Shown here: in pieces, positions 16,341 to 37,697 of the stretch
Layout of the letters: every line of letters begins with the position of its first letter
Numbering within the stretch: position 1 is the first letter of the stretch
Assembly (NCBI RefSeq): GCF_027596085.1
Contig: NC_072464.1
Span: forward strand, 13,086,124-13,150,123
Direction: 5' to 3'
From: Anoplopoma fimbria
Lineage: Eukaryota; Chordata; Actinopteri; Perciformes; Anoplopomatidae
DNA length: 64,000 nt
Notes under the pieces: model-generated
Databases searched by the model: none
Told to the model about the DNA's origin: nothing
What the model saw: only the letters and a program-made list of their open reading frames with translations
Translations under genes and position numbers: made by a program

Positions 16341-16376
16341 TGTGTGTGTGTCTGTGTCTGTGTGTGTGTGTGTGTG
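16232..16376. repeat. Long (TG)n microsatellite
   Basis: About 145 bp of TG with a few TC and TT interruptions near both ends, giving Cys-Val or His-Thr pseudo-frames. Alternating purine-pyrimidine of this length can adopt Z-DNA. Confidence 0.98.
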
Positions 16377-19157
16377 CCAAATGTGAAATGGAGGGTGAAC
16401 GGACTAGTGCAGAGACAGACATTAAGTGTTTCACAGTCTGGTGTTCAGAGCCGGGCCCATCCAGCATCCAAAGACAGAGGCTGCTGCAAAAACAGAGCTG
16501 ATCCAGCTCTTTATTATTGTACTGGCCTGATCTCCTCTTGATCAAGGTTTAATTATGCTTATAATTAAAGCTGATGGAGAAACCGATTGTTGGATAAAGT
16601 CATGAACCCTTTAAAATACTACTATATATCAATTTGATAGTCTAAGAAACCTCTTCTTTTCAAACTTGATTTACCCTTATATTGCAAATATAGCTAATTT
16701 TCTGAAACATTAGACAGACAATAGGCTGACTGATATTTTTGTACTTGCATACTTTGCGTGACCATTCATTCATGTCTAGAATCTAGCGGGTTACTAAATT
16801 TCGACAAACTTTAGGAGCTGAAGGCTAAGTTTAATTTGCATTCAGTTATTATAAGATTCTCCAAGACCTGCTTCCAAATTAGCCAGGATATTACACTTTG
16901 GCACGTACAACAGTCGATGACGAAATAAAAAACACTCTCCCTTTTAGATGTGCTAAGAAGTCAGGGGTTATTATTTATATAACCCCATTATATGAGTAGT
17001 TATCCCTTTAATCCTCTGTTCTCTGTAACTTTACACTGCAGCCACAGACACCCGCTCTGTAATGATCGCTGCACTGAAGCATGAAACAAAGAAGCAGCGT
17101 CTGCTGAGGTGGAGGATGGGAGGAGAGCCAGTGAAACAGCCAGTCCCTCCACGGCTGTGGCGAAATAAAACGCAGCCAGGCAGAGCCTCGAAATAGGCGG
17201 CTCAGAAAAAAATGTTAGGAGAGCACAGTCTAATGTGTTTTATGATAAATATCTTAAAAGTGTGAGTAATCGAGGTGCGAGGGAATTGGCAGGGGGTGCT
17301 CGTGAAATCTCAGCTGTGAGATGATCAGCCAATAAAAAAATCCCTCTAGGGTTATTAATCTGACCAATGGCTGGTGACAGCCAGGTGGATTGAGGAGATG
17401 TATGAGGGAGATGCACCTTTACCCATACTTGTCTCATGCTTTCATACAGACAATATCAGGCCAATATTGATTCAGCACATTGTGAATTCTACTCCATATA
17501 TTGAACTTAATTTGCATATCATTTTTAGAGGTTGGATACCAGTAGTTTTCTTGAACTCAACCTGTCTTTTGCGGCGACTGATGAGCCGAGACTTAAGACT
17601 TTTAACTCCAATGTTGTTATTGTTGTCCTGGAGACCCCGAGCCCTTTTACCAGCTCATAAAGTAAAAAAAAAAAAAAAAAAACATACTTAGTATTGTTTT
17701 ATCACCTTGGTACTTCATGACTTTCCCTAATTTTATGACAATTGCCTTAAATAATTGGTTTGTCATCTTAATCAAACATACAAGCCCAGTTTGTAGCAAA
17801 TTGGAGGCTAATCAGCTCATTAATTGTCTAAATCTTTGTTTTAAAAAGGCAGAAGAAGAAAAATATTTGAACAAAAAAATGGTTGAATTTGTAATTTTTT
17901 TTTTTTTACTTTATACCTATAGCTGTTTAAATTAAGCTAATGTCAACATAACACATCAGTTAAGGTTGTTCACCATACATATATTTTTGTCCTCTTACAA
18001 ACTGCAAAAAACAGATGTTCTACAGCTCATGTCTTTATTTTCGCTGTGGATACAACAATAATACTCTGTAAATGATGGCTTGAAGTTAAAGTGCCTACAT
18101 TGAATTTAACAAGGGATATATATCCCACTAATTCAGGAATGTACAATTGTTCAATGAATCATATTACAGCAACAAACACTGTGCATATCATTGTTCAAGC
18201 TAAAATGTTCATCATAAATAATCCCAGTTTCTCACATTGTTTTTCTTTCCTATAGTGAGTATGTTAAGACAAACAAAATTTGGCATATTATAGTTTTACT
18301 CCACTTAACACATTATAATACAGACAGTCATTATGTCTGTAAAATAAAAGCCGCCCTATGATCATGGTTCAGCATTGTGCTTTCTATCATGAACAAAGCG
18401 ATGGCAGAAGCAGCCACTATTCTCGTCATGCTTCCTCCCACATATAGCCAAGTGTCTGCACGATAATCAGTCAGGGAATCACAATGACATTGCACAATTA
18501 CACAACATAGATTGCACTAAAGTTAAGGGCGGTAAGTTAAGTTGTCTTATATAAACATCTGAACCCATCCATAAGGGAGAATAAGGGCATGTTCATAAAT
18601 GTACCTCAACCCTTCTTTGGTTCACAAATACATTAAAATAAGTCAATGTTGTTTAAAACATTGTGATATTGTACAGCAGGGTTTCCCAACAGGAAGCATA
18701 CATTACAACTGGAAACGAACAGCAGGTAACCTATTCACAATTATAACCTCTGAATATAAATAAAGTGATTTTTATCTATTACATACTATACTGTATGGTC
18801 GATTTAGATATAGGATTTTCTCACTGTAAAACTAGGACACATTTGGCACAAAGGCAATGTAACAATACTATACACAATCTACACAAAAATCTCTAAAAAC
18901 ACAGCGATCAAGTACAATGACTGTGTTATGTATATTTCCACCTATGTAATATCAAAAGGAAATAACAGATAGGGTACAATGTGGCGGTGCATCTGGCTTG
19001 ATAACCACACAGACGACATGGAGCACCAACAGTCAGTACATAGATAATGCTATAAGGGTCCCTACATTGTGCTCTGATACTTCTGAAAAAATATTTTGAT
19101 CTCATTCTGTTTTTAATGACCTTCATATAGTACAACAGTAAAATAACTTTTTTTTTT

Positions 19158-19163
19158 TTTATT
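19158..19163 (-). terminator. Candidate gad1 poly(A) signal
   Basis: TTTATT on the plus strand reads AATAAA on the minus strand about 410 nt downstream of the gad1 stop. Further matches lie downstream, for example near 18033, so a longer UTR is possible. Confidence 0.3.
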
Positions 19164-19569
19164 TAGCTGCTATAGAAAGAATCATTCAAGTGCTCGGATA
19201 TTCTTGCTATTCTATATTTACATAAGAAATAACCAGTGTAAATCTCATGTAATCAACATTATTATATGTGGGTTCATTTCCAGTTAACATGGTTTAGCAA
19301 GAATACCAGTGTGCTTTTGTGATTCTCTCACAGATATATCCTTTTTACTCTTATAACCTTGTGTGCATATGTTTTGAATAAATGTCATCGCTGCTAAAGA
19401 CAGAAGAGACAGACAAGAGACACACACGGCGTATTATTTCTTGTGCATTGCCAGAGAAGATCTGTAAGCAAAATTCAACGTCTGTATGAGGCAAAAAGGG
19501 ACATGAAGCCAGGCTCGAGGCTCTCCAGAGTCGGATATGTTTTGGGGAAATATGGTTTAGGTGCGGCTC

Positions 19570-29539
<9,970 letters not shown>

Positions 29540-30338
29540 CACTCCCGACCCTGTGCCAAAGTCCTCACCTCAAAAAGCCTGGGCACTTTTTTTTTTTAGT
29601 CAATGCCCCCAAAATCTCTCGGTACAGCCTATCAACCAAGATGGAAAAGAAGCCCAAATTCACTGGTAGGGAAATGGAGAAAACCCCCCCACAACATATA
29701 CAGTATTTTTAATATCTGCCATCTCTTCTTTTACAGTGAAGAGATGCTCAAGTTGGAGACACAGACCTGTAGACGACGAGGGCGCAGTCTGTCTTACAAG
29801 TTGAGATAGATGTCTTACGTGAAAGATACGCGAAAAGAAAAAAAAAAAAAAAAAAAATCATAAATCTAAGATGAGTTCAATTCACCGAGCAAAGAGAAAA
29901 ATCCTCACAGCAAGTTATGTCAGCATCATATCTTGATCCTGCTCAGGATGGATGGTGGTTAACAGCTTCATGTCTGTCCTCCTCATAAGAAATAGCACAG
30001 CACTAATTGTTAAATAGCTGAGGCTACGATGAAACACAATTACTGAATATCTTGAGGTAAGGCTAAATGCCAAAAATATTTTCCAAAATTTTTCACATTA
30101 TTCAAAATATGGGCTATATGGCTATCAGTAGCATTAGATCCACAAACGTGCATGTCAAATATCAGCTCAAGAGGATTATTTGCATTGTTGATCGTGATGC
30201 AGATGTATGCCCCCCCCCCCCAGAAAAAAACGACGTGCACCCCTCTTTCCAAACCCTAAATGAATGAACAGTTAAACCTGTGCAACATAAAGCAATTTAT
30301 TCACAAACTACAGGCCGATTCTGTTACTTAAATATATT

Positions 30339-30369
<31 letters not shown>

Positions 30370-30834
30370 GGGGGGGGGGGGTAAACCTTATTAAAACACC
30401 TGTTAGAGCATATCCAAGGACAATTAAGAAGAAGTTCGTTTAGATGGACTTGTTAAGAGCCCACAAATGAATAAAGCCACTTACCGTGCTGATGTGGGTC
30501 CAGGTGAACAGGTGCAGTCCCAACAAAAAAAAAAAAAAAAAGTGAATTTCCTCTGTCCTGATGGAGAGACTACTGCGCTCTTTGAAACACTCCGAGAAGA
30601 AGGAGACAAAAAAAAGAAGAAGCTTCAGATCCCTGTTGGACCCCACACAAGGTGACCTTGCTTTTGTTGCGAGTAGGTTTGATCTGCTGACATTTAAACC
30701 CAGCCCTGTCTGTTTACTGTCATTGCGCACGACTGAGTCACTGCGAGGAGCCGACTACCAGTGCTGCATATCTGTGGAGCGGACTCGTCTGCAGGCAAGT
30801 CTGCAGGTTTGACACTGAATGGCGCCGCTATTGT

Positions 30835-30837
<3 letters not shown>

Positions 30838-30866
<29 letters not shown>
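30838..30866. repeat. Poly(T) tract, 29 nt
   Basis: Homopolymer about 1.3 kb upstream of the gad1 start codon. Confidence 0.97.
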
Positions 30867-30988
30867 GGTGGAAGTGTTGATTGTCTACGGATCTAAATAG
30901 CCTTGGTTTGAATCCCGATCACGGACGTGGACTTGGAAGTTTGATGATATGAGCAACACATTACGTGAGGAGTGATCCGGATCAAAGA

Positions 30989-31029
30989 GGGGAGGGGAGG
31001 GGAGGAGGGGGGGGGGGAGGAGGAGAGGG
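30989..31029 (+). repeat. G-rich tract with quadruplex potential
   Basis: Runs GGGG-A-GGGG-A-GGGG-AGGA followed by more than ten consecutive G and GGAGGAGAGGG. Four or more G runs with one- to four-nt loops meet the usual G-quadruplex pattern. On the gad1 sense strand it is C-rich. It lies about 1.45 kb upstream of the gad1 start codon. Confidence 0.8.
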
Positions 31030-31700
31030 TCGCTGGTTTTGTTCTTTGTGGAAAAAAACCAGAGGACAACCGTAAAGACACAAGCACGTGCCTTAATTTA
31101 ATACGCATTTAAGTGCTTTTATTTATTTATTTATTCCCTGCACCCCAGTGATATGAATGAGTTCCCTCTCCACATTATGAACTGAAATCGAAAAGAAAAA
31201 CCGTTTGAGGATGACCTAAACGCTAGTTATCATTACATCTAGAACATGCACCTGCCATAAACATCTTTACCCACTTTTTTTGTGTGCAGACAGGATGGTG
31301 TTTGAATGGTGAAGATGTAACCCACGACATGACACACTGAAGGGACGGATAACCCGACATCCACAAGGTGGCAGTGAGAAACCAAGAATAACTCCTGCAG
31401 GATGAGAGACACAAATGGGCCACTCCAGATATATTTCATGAAGCTAATTATAAACCGACCCATTAATCTGGAACAAGTCACCATCATACATGAACGCTGG
31501 GACACCAGTGGACACACAAGAGACAAGCCAATCACAAGCAATCATCCATCAGATTCTGTGAGATTTGTTATCTCTTGTATCATGAATCTGATTAAAAGGT
31601 TATTTTGTCATTGTGACACTGTTGATATAAAACACACAAACAGCAGTACATTACATATAAGGACAGTATTAAGCGTTTTCAGCACTGGACAGCTTCTCAG

Positions 31701-31729
31701 TCTGCTTCTGCTTCTGCTTCTGCTTCTGC
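31701..31729. repeat. (CTTCTG)n hexanucleotide repeat
   Basis: About four and a half perfect CTTCTG units. Confidence 0.95.
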
Positions 31730-33180
31730 AGGCTGCTCTCCAGTCCTGGCTTCTCTAAAGGTATGGGGGCAAAATTCAGTTTGGACCCTCTTGACTTCCT
31801 GCTTTCTCCCTAAGAATTGCTGTGTCAATTAAGATTTGGTAATTTGACTTAACATAAATCAATTTAGGAATGTGCACACTATTAAATGATTAAGTTCATA
31901 ATAAAGACTAGATTTTAAGCAGGCCGGAACAAGTAGAAAAGCAGGACCTGCCTTAAAGATTGGGTTCACATCTCTTAAAATAATATCATAAAGCAATACT
32001 CACATGCTCATATGTACCTTGAAACAGTTATCAGCTGCTGAAAGGTCCACCTGTCTAAAGAGATCCCTCCATCCCTTTTTGTTGGATTACTATTCCTACA
32101 CTGCAGCTTAGCACAGAGACATTGTCTTTGGATACACAAAAAGGGAATTTCATAATAACAATAATATGAGTTTAAAAGATACCCACTGGATTTGTCTCTG
32201 ACGGACTGCTGAGGACTCATATTCTGAACTGAACTGAACTTATATTTGCATTTGTGCACAGAACAAGGACTCTGGATGTTTTCTTTTCACAAGAGAAATG
32301 AGAAATAATTACAATGCATGTGAGTATTGTATTAAAATAACCTTGAAAATAAGTGGACCTAACCTTTAAGGCCCTTATCACTACAGTTTCAGCAAATTTG
32401 CATTCAATTAAATTACCTTAAACTGACACGGCACACAGTTAACCTCTGGTTTTGGGTCCTGAGGGTCTGGGATCCTTCACCTGTTAAATAGTCCAGCTTA
32501 TTTAACAATCAATGCTCTTCACAATGAGTTCTTTTTTCCTAGTCACAAATCTGTGTACCTCTCACCGGCCAATATCTTTCATAAAGTCTTTGTAAATAAG
32601 TTGTTTTTAGTTTTTTAGCTGAAAGGGAGTGGTGTAAAAAACAACAAAAGATGTAAAAACCAAAGGGAAGAGGGGTGGGGTTGTTTTCCACTAGCAGCTG
32701 TATGAAACTGTCCACAAGATGGGGCATAATCCAAATGTAGAGAGTGACAAAGAGAGAGTGGAGAGGAGGGGTGTCAGGGAAAAAAGACTATTCCTGTATT
32801 TGTGTTTCTAATTATTTCCCCTGCTATCTGTGAGCAGAATCTCGCTAAAACAATATAGATGTCGGAATTGTGGCTGAACATAAGCCAGTAAAAATAAATA
32901 AGAAATCTCCTTGAAAAGAGAAGCATTGCCCGGTCCTGTTCTTGATCCTTTCTGAGCCTGCAGCTGTCGGTGAATTCCCCTCAACTGTCACACGGTGTCT
33001 CACTGGTCTCTCCCTCATCTTGTAAACTCAACATCTTTACAGTCCTGTTTTCAATTCAAGAGGTGCACATCTGGCTTTATGGGTTTGCCTTGAAGAATAA
33101 ATAGATCACTAAAACACAAAAATTACGTTCAACCATAAAATGTCTACTTCTCCCATGAGATCTGTTTGACGAAGACTTAA

Positions 33181-33407
33181 TAATAATAATAATAATCAAT
33201 CCTTTATTAGTCCCACAATGGGGAAATTATTTCTCTGCATTTAACCCATCCCGGAGGAGCAGTGGGCTGCAATGAAGCGCCCGGGGAGCAACTTGGGGTT
33301 AGGTGTCTCGCTCAAGGACACCTCGGCATGTTGCCGGTAGAGGGGTTTGAACCACCAACCTTGTGGTTACGGGACAAGCGCTCTACCTCATGTGCCACAG
33401 CCGCCCC
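33181..33407 (-). mobile_element. tRNA-derived SINE, near full length
   Basis: Read on the minus strand the element begins GGGGCGGCTGTGGCACATGA. Box A is TGGCACATGAGGTAGAGCG (33379-33397) and box B GGTTCAAACCCC (33342-33353), a normal tRNA-type pol III promoter pair. An unrelated body of about 130 nt ends in an (ATT)n tail at 33181-33196, typical of SINE 3' ends. The promoter boxes are close to consensus, suggesting a fairly young copy. The family name is not assigned. Confidence 0.85.
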
Positions 33408-33839
33408 AACTTGATGCCGTCAGTTTGTTTTTAGGTTTAACATGACTATGACATGAAAACACTTGTTAAAAAGCAGAGGGTTTGAGTTTTCTCTGGTATT
33501 TCTTGTCTCCATCTATCCTCATCCAAAGAGCAACTTGAACAAACTCTATAAAACTATAAGTTTAATAAAAGTTTATATTCCATAAATCCATCTAAAGACA
33601 ACTATTCTAAAACTCAGCCTGAAGCAAACAGACCCCTGTTGAGAGTAGACGGATGCTGGTGACGTTCAACTCTTAACCCAGAGCTCAGCACTGCGGATCA
33701 AGGATAAATTTGGCCAACGCTGCACTGTGTGGAAATCCGTGTTTGATCTTGTTAAAGCAGGTGAAGCTGTGATAACATCAGCAGTCATCATGTGGGACAG
33801 TTTTAGGGCTGTAGCCAGAATATTAGAAGAGCTGGGGCC

Positions 33840-33960
33840 ATTACATTTAAAAGTAAGTACATTTACTCAAGTACCTGTACTCTTTTTTTATCTTACACTT
33901 TTTTACTCCACCACAAATAATTGGAACAGTTCTAGTTCCTGCCCAGACTTAAATTAAGCA
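33840..33960. repeat. Teleost interspersed repeat fragment (ACTCAAGTAC-type)
   Basis: TACATTTACTCAAGTACCTG followed by ACTTTTTTACTCCACCAC matches the start of a dispersed repeat familiar from many fish genomes. A second copy in this window is at about 52125-52510. The class is uncertain, probably a nonautonomous DNA element. Confidence 0.55.
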
Positions 33961-34639
33961 TTAAACACAGATGAAAATCTTCTAAATACAGCCCATTGAT
34001 AAAGATTAAACCTGTGATTTCCAACATTATTGTTATTTTACCCCTTAACTAAAAAACAACATCAGGGTTTTCACTCTCCACTAGAGATCATTTTCCAGGA
34101 CATTTTCAGTGATGATCTAGCTGGTATGACAGACAGGTATTTCATCGTACACTAATATGTTTCTCTGTGTGGAAGTCTGATTTAAACATTGTGCAGTCTT
34201 TGGCTTCTGTAGAATCAGCCCTTACATGCTAAGAAATTATGAAAAATTCATTCAGAGTTTGCCACCGACTCTTATCAGTTTATCCCACCATACTTTAGTC
34301 CCTTTACTAGTGAAATGAAGTGGAGTCTTAAACAAGGCTAATCACATCAAATGTGAGGTACCGCTACAAAAGTTAAACCTGCAATCTGAAAATTTGTCAA
34401 CTGTTTTTCTGTTTGGTTACCCTGAACATCTAGTTGAGGCTCCTTGATATGTTTAAGATTTCTTTAAATTCTAAAAAAGACATTTCCCCTTGTGGTGTTT
34501 TTTCAAGGACCAAAGAAGTAAACTCTCCTATATTTTATCAAAATGTAAAAATTTGAAAAGATTGAAATATTAATCAGAATATATGTACCAGAATTATTAT
34601 TTTTTTGATCCAACATCATCATTATCACATGACCTGTAA

Positions 34640-35330
34640 TATTTATCTTATGACCCCTTGGAGGCAACCCGACCCCTAGGTTGGAAACCAAAGGACTAAA
34701 CCATCCAACTGTATATACTGTAGTTAAACCAGCTCCATGTGGACCAGCTAACAATAACAATCTGCTTACACCATCATGAAGTTCTTCTAGTAGTAGGGTA
34801 TTTGATGCAAAGTTTACTTGTTAGAGTATTATTTCAGTGTGGTATTGGTACTTTTACTAAGTTCCAGGATCTGAGTCTCATTAACACATTCATTTTGTAT
34901 TTGAATGTATTTGAACACACTTAAAAATGTATTGTCTAAGTGTACTTGTAATATAAAAAACAAGTAAACTTAACATCTTCTCTTTAAATGAACTCATAGT
35001 TCAATTTGAAAGAACTTAAATTACATTCTTCAGTTTTATTTGTAACATTATATAGCGCGTATTAAAATGTATTTGTTTAGCCCTACCAATTTCAGTTCTA
35101 GCTTACTATTTTGTATGAGTATGCTATTAATTTAGTAGCACTCATAAAACTAATTTAAATTTTACTGCAAGTACATTTACATAATGCAGCTGTGTGTTTG
35201 CAGTGTATCTAAGTATACTTAAAATCCAATTTTAGTCCAGTCAAGTGCACTATACTAACTTAAAGCTGAGCATTTGTATTGCTTTAATACAACTTAAGTA
35301 TAATAATGTCAACAATAATTCTTCCAATTT
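34640..35330. repeat. Composite repeat-derived region
   Basis: 34640-34890 resembles the distal half of the same fish repeat (ACCCCTAGGTTGGAAACC, TACTTTTACTAAGTTCCAGG). 34900-35330 is rich in AAGTATACTT-like and AGTGTACTTGTA motifs. No coding content is recognised. Confidence 0.45.
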
Positions 35331-37664
35331 AACAATATTTCAGTATTCTAATTGTTAATCTGCATGCTTGTCTGTAGAACATTAAAAATATGATTTGGAT
35401 TCTTTTTTTCACTTGGATAGTAACCCCACACTACTTTACATCAATCACGGTACTGTCCTCCACACAAACATGTACTTTGACCATCTTTCACTAACTTTAC
35501 AGACAGGTGGTCTTTTATAAACACATGTAAATGTTAGGAAAGGGTGAAAGTGATAACCGCAAACACAAACAAAGTGTGTCCCAATGAGTTTACATTTACA
35601 AGGAGGTAACATAACATTAAACAGATGAGCTATTTACAGACTCAGAAAAATAACATATTTTACAAAAAACCCTTAGGTAAAATAGGTATGATGCAAATAA
35701 TCCAATACATACAGACCATGCAACCCTAGGACTGAGGATGCCAGCAGGAGCAGATGGATTGTTGTGGCTGAAGAGAAGTTTGATTCTGAACACCTACTTC
35801 CTGAAAAAGTCACATGATACAGTCACATGACAATGGGGAGATAAAATAGTGCAGAAAAGCTGCAACCTGACTGATCTGAAAGGAAGTTTTGTAGAATGAT
35901 ATTTAGTATTTGTATTAGGGGACACAGAAATCAAAAGTAATGTACACAAGTTACAAGTAACTAAGTATAATTACTAAAGTATGGTACTTAGTTTCATTTT
36001 GCTGTTCTTGCACTTTGCTTATTTACATTTCCCATCAGTTCATACTTCAAATATTGTGCTTTGGACCACAAAATTATTATATGAAATATATTGTTTTGCT
36101 TAAGACTCAGAATATTGAAATAACATGTGTCTTAGTGAGCTTTAGATGTGCTAGTAGGTTTTTGTTTTTTTTACCTGAGCAAGAGCTAGAGAGAGGGACA
36201 TGGATATATAGGAGGTTATTGTAATACATTAATGCATTTCCTTTTTTTTTTAAAGACAGGGATGTTTCCTCTCCATTTGACCAAGGTTAAAGGTCAAAGA
36301 GGGTCAAGGACAGACATTAAACAAAAGTTGGCTCCTGAATGCTCCGGATAAAATCACACGTCTGCAGGGGGTAGCTACTTGTTCTGCATTGTGTTGTTGG
36401 GCATATTGTGAAGCTTTGTAAATACTTATCTGCATCTTAACATATTTATGTAATCAATAAAGAGATGGAAATCAGTTCTGAAGCAAAATAATACATTTTA
36501 ATTACATTTTAATCACTGTGCACTGAGGTATAAAACATGCAGCCCAGCGTGAGCCTGAGCCTTCTGACCTCTGAAAATAACTTACTGTAAATACAAAATA
36601 AATTCAAACCTTTAACTACGGGGGTGATGTACTGAAACTTTTACAACTCAGTTATTTTGTATTTGCTTAAAACTAATGCATATTTAGTTAAATGTGAACT
36701 CTTGGGTAAGACTACAACCATTCAAGTGTCAAAAGGTCGGGTCAGTTTGACCCACATCTTGGCAGAAAGGGCTTATCTTACACACAAACCTCACCATTTT
36801 AAATCAGAACTGGCATGAAATCTGCTCTTTATCACAACAATGTCAAGATATAACAAGTCAAAGTTAGAATATAATTTAACAATTTTTCATGGTTTAAATA
36901 ACCAATACCCCATTTCTCCCTAAAAGCCAATTAAATATGCTTAAATTCAATCCTTTAATTTTCTCATAAAAATGGAAATGACCTAAAATTGCTACTTACA
37001 ATCAGAGGAATTATTTAACAATGGGAAATAAATCTTCATGTCTCCTTGAAATTATAAAGCAATGACATCTCTAAAGTAAATTAACACATGTGTCTTACAC
37101 TGAATGAACTAAGGAACAACTGGGTTTTTTAACTGGTTCATTCTACTGCTTGTGCTTTGCAGATGGGATTCAATATGAGGTCATCTTGCTACAAAACAAG
37201 GTTTATTGTCTTTGACAGAATGAGACTGTTGGTGTGTCCCAAACCACTGGGTGCAGTTTAAACTGGTCTCCTGTGACACATGAAAACCTCCTATCACCTT
37301 CTCACAGCTAGAGACCCTTAAAGCTCCTGTGTGAACACACAGAAGTGCTGAGTCTGAATCTCTTACATGAAGTCCACTTTAAAGAGTAGGTTGTCTGAGA
37401 AAGAAGCAACCTTGTAATTCCTTAGTCCAGAAAAGAGATGGACATTACAAATCACTTTGCTGCTCCAAATCATTTCGTCAGGACTTCCACTTGAAGGTAA
37501 ACATATGTTGTTTTGGGGCAGTTGCTGTTAAAACAATTTTTACATCACATCATTTACAGCCGTGACAATGTGTGGCTGGTGTTGTTTTCAACTTGCTAGT
37601 CTCTGTGAGTCATCATGGCAAATTGTTGTCCTAGAGACGATTACTTTACAAGGTGTTTAATATT

Positions 37665-37697
<33 letters not shown>
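37665..37697. repeat. (TCTG)n microsatellite
   Basis: Eight perfect TCTG units. Confidence 0.97.

Larger units (their letters stand above)
12829..19569. other. Intergenic region between gad1 3' end and gorasp2 5' end
   Basis: No protein or RNA gene is recognised. It contains gorasp2 upstream DNA (12829 to about 13100), a CAT/ATC microsatellite (15883-15908), a long TG tract (16232-16376) and, towards 19569, the gad1 3' UTR. Parts of 14050-14200 and 15420-15620 are non-repetitive with balanced composition and could be conserved regulatory DNA, but conservation cannot be judged from one sequence. Confidence 0.7.

Noticed and set aside
16183..16545. Open frames rich in Cys-Val and His-Thr
   Set aside because: They are translations of the TG microsatellite in several frames, not genes. 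The same holds for the frames around 20968-21155 and 60146-60447.
31402..31758. 118-codon plus-strand frame with a poly-Leu end
   Set aside because: The Leu run comes from the CTTCTG repeat and there is no conserved domain. Chance open frame.
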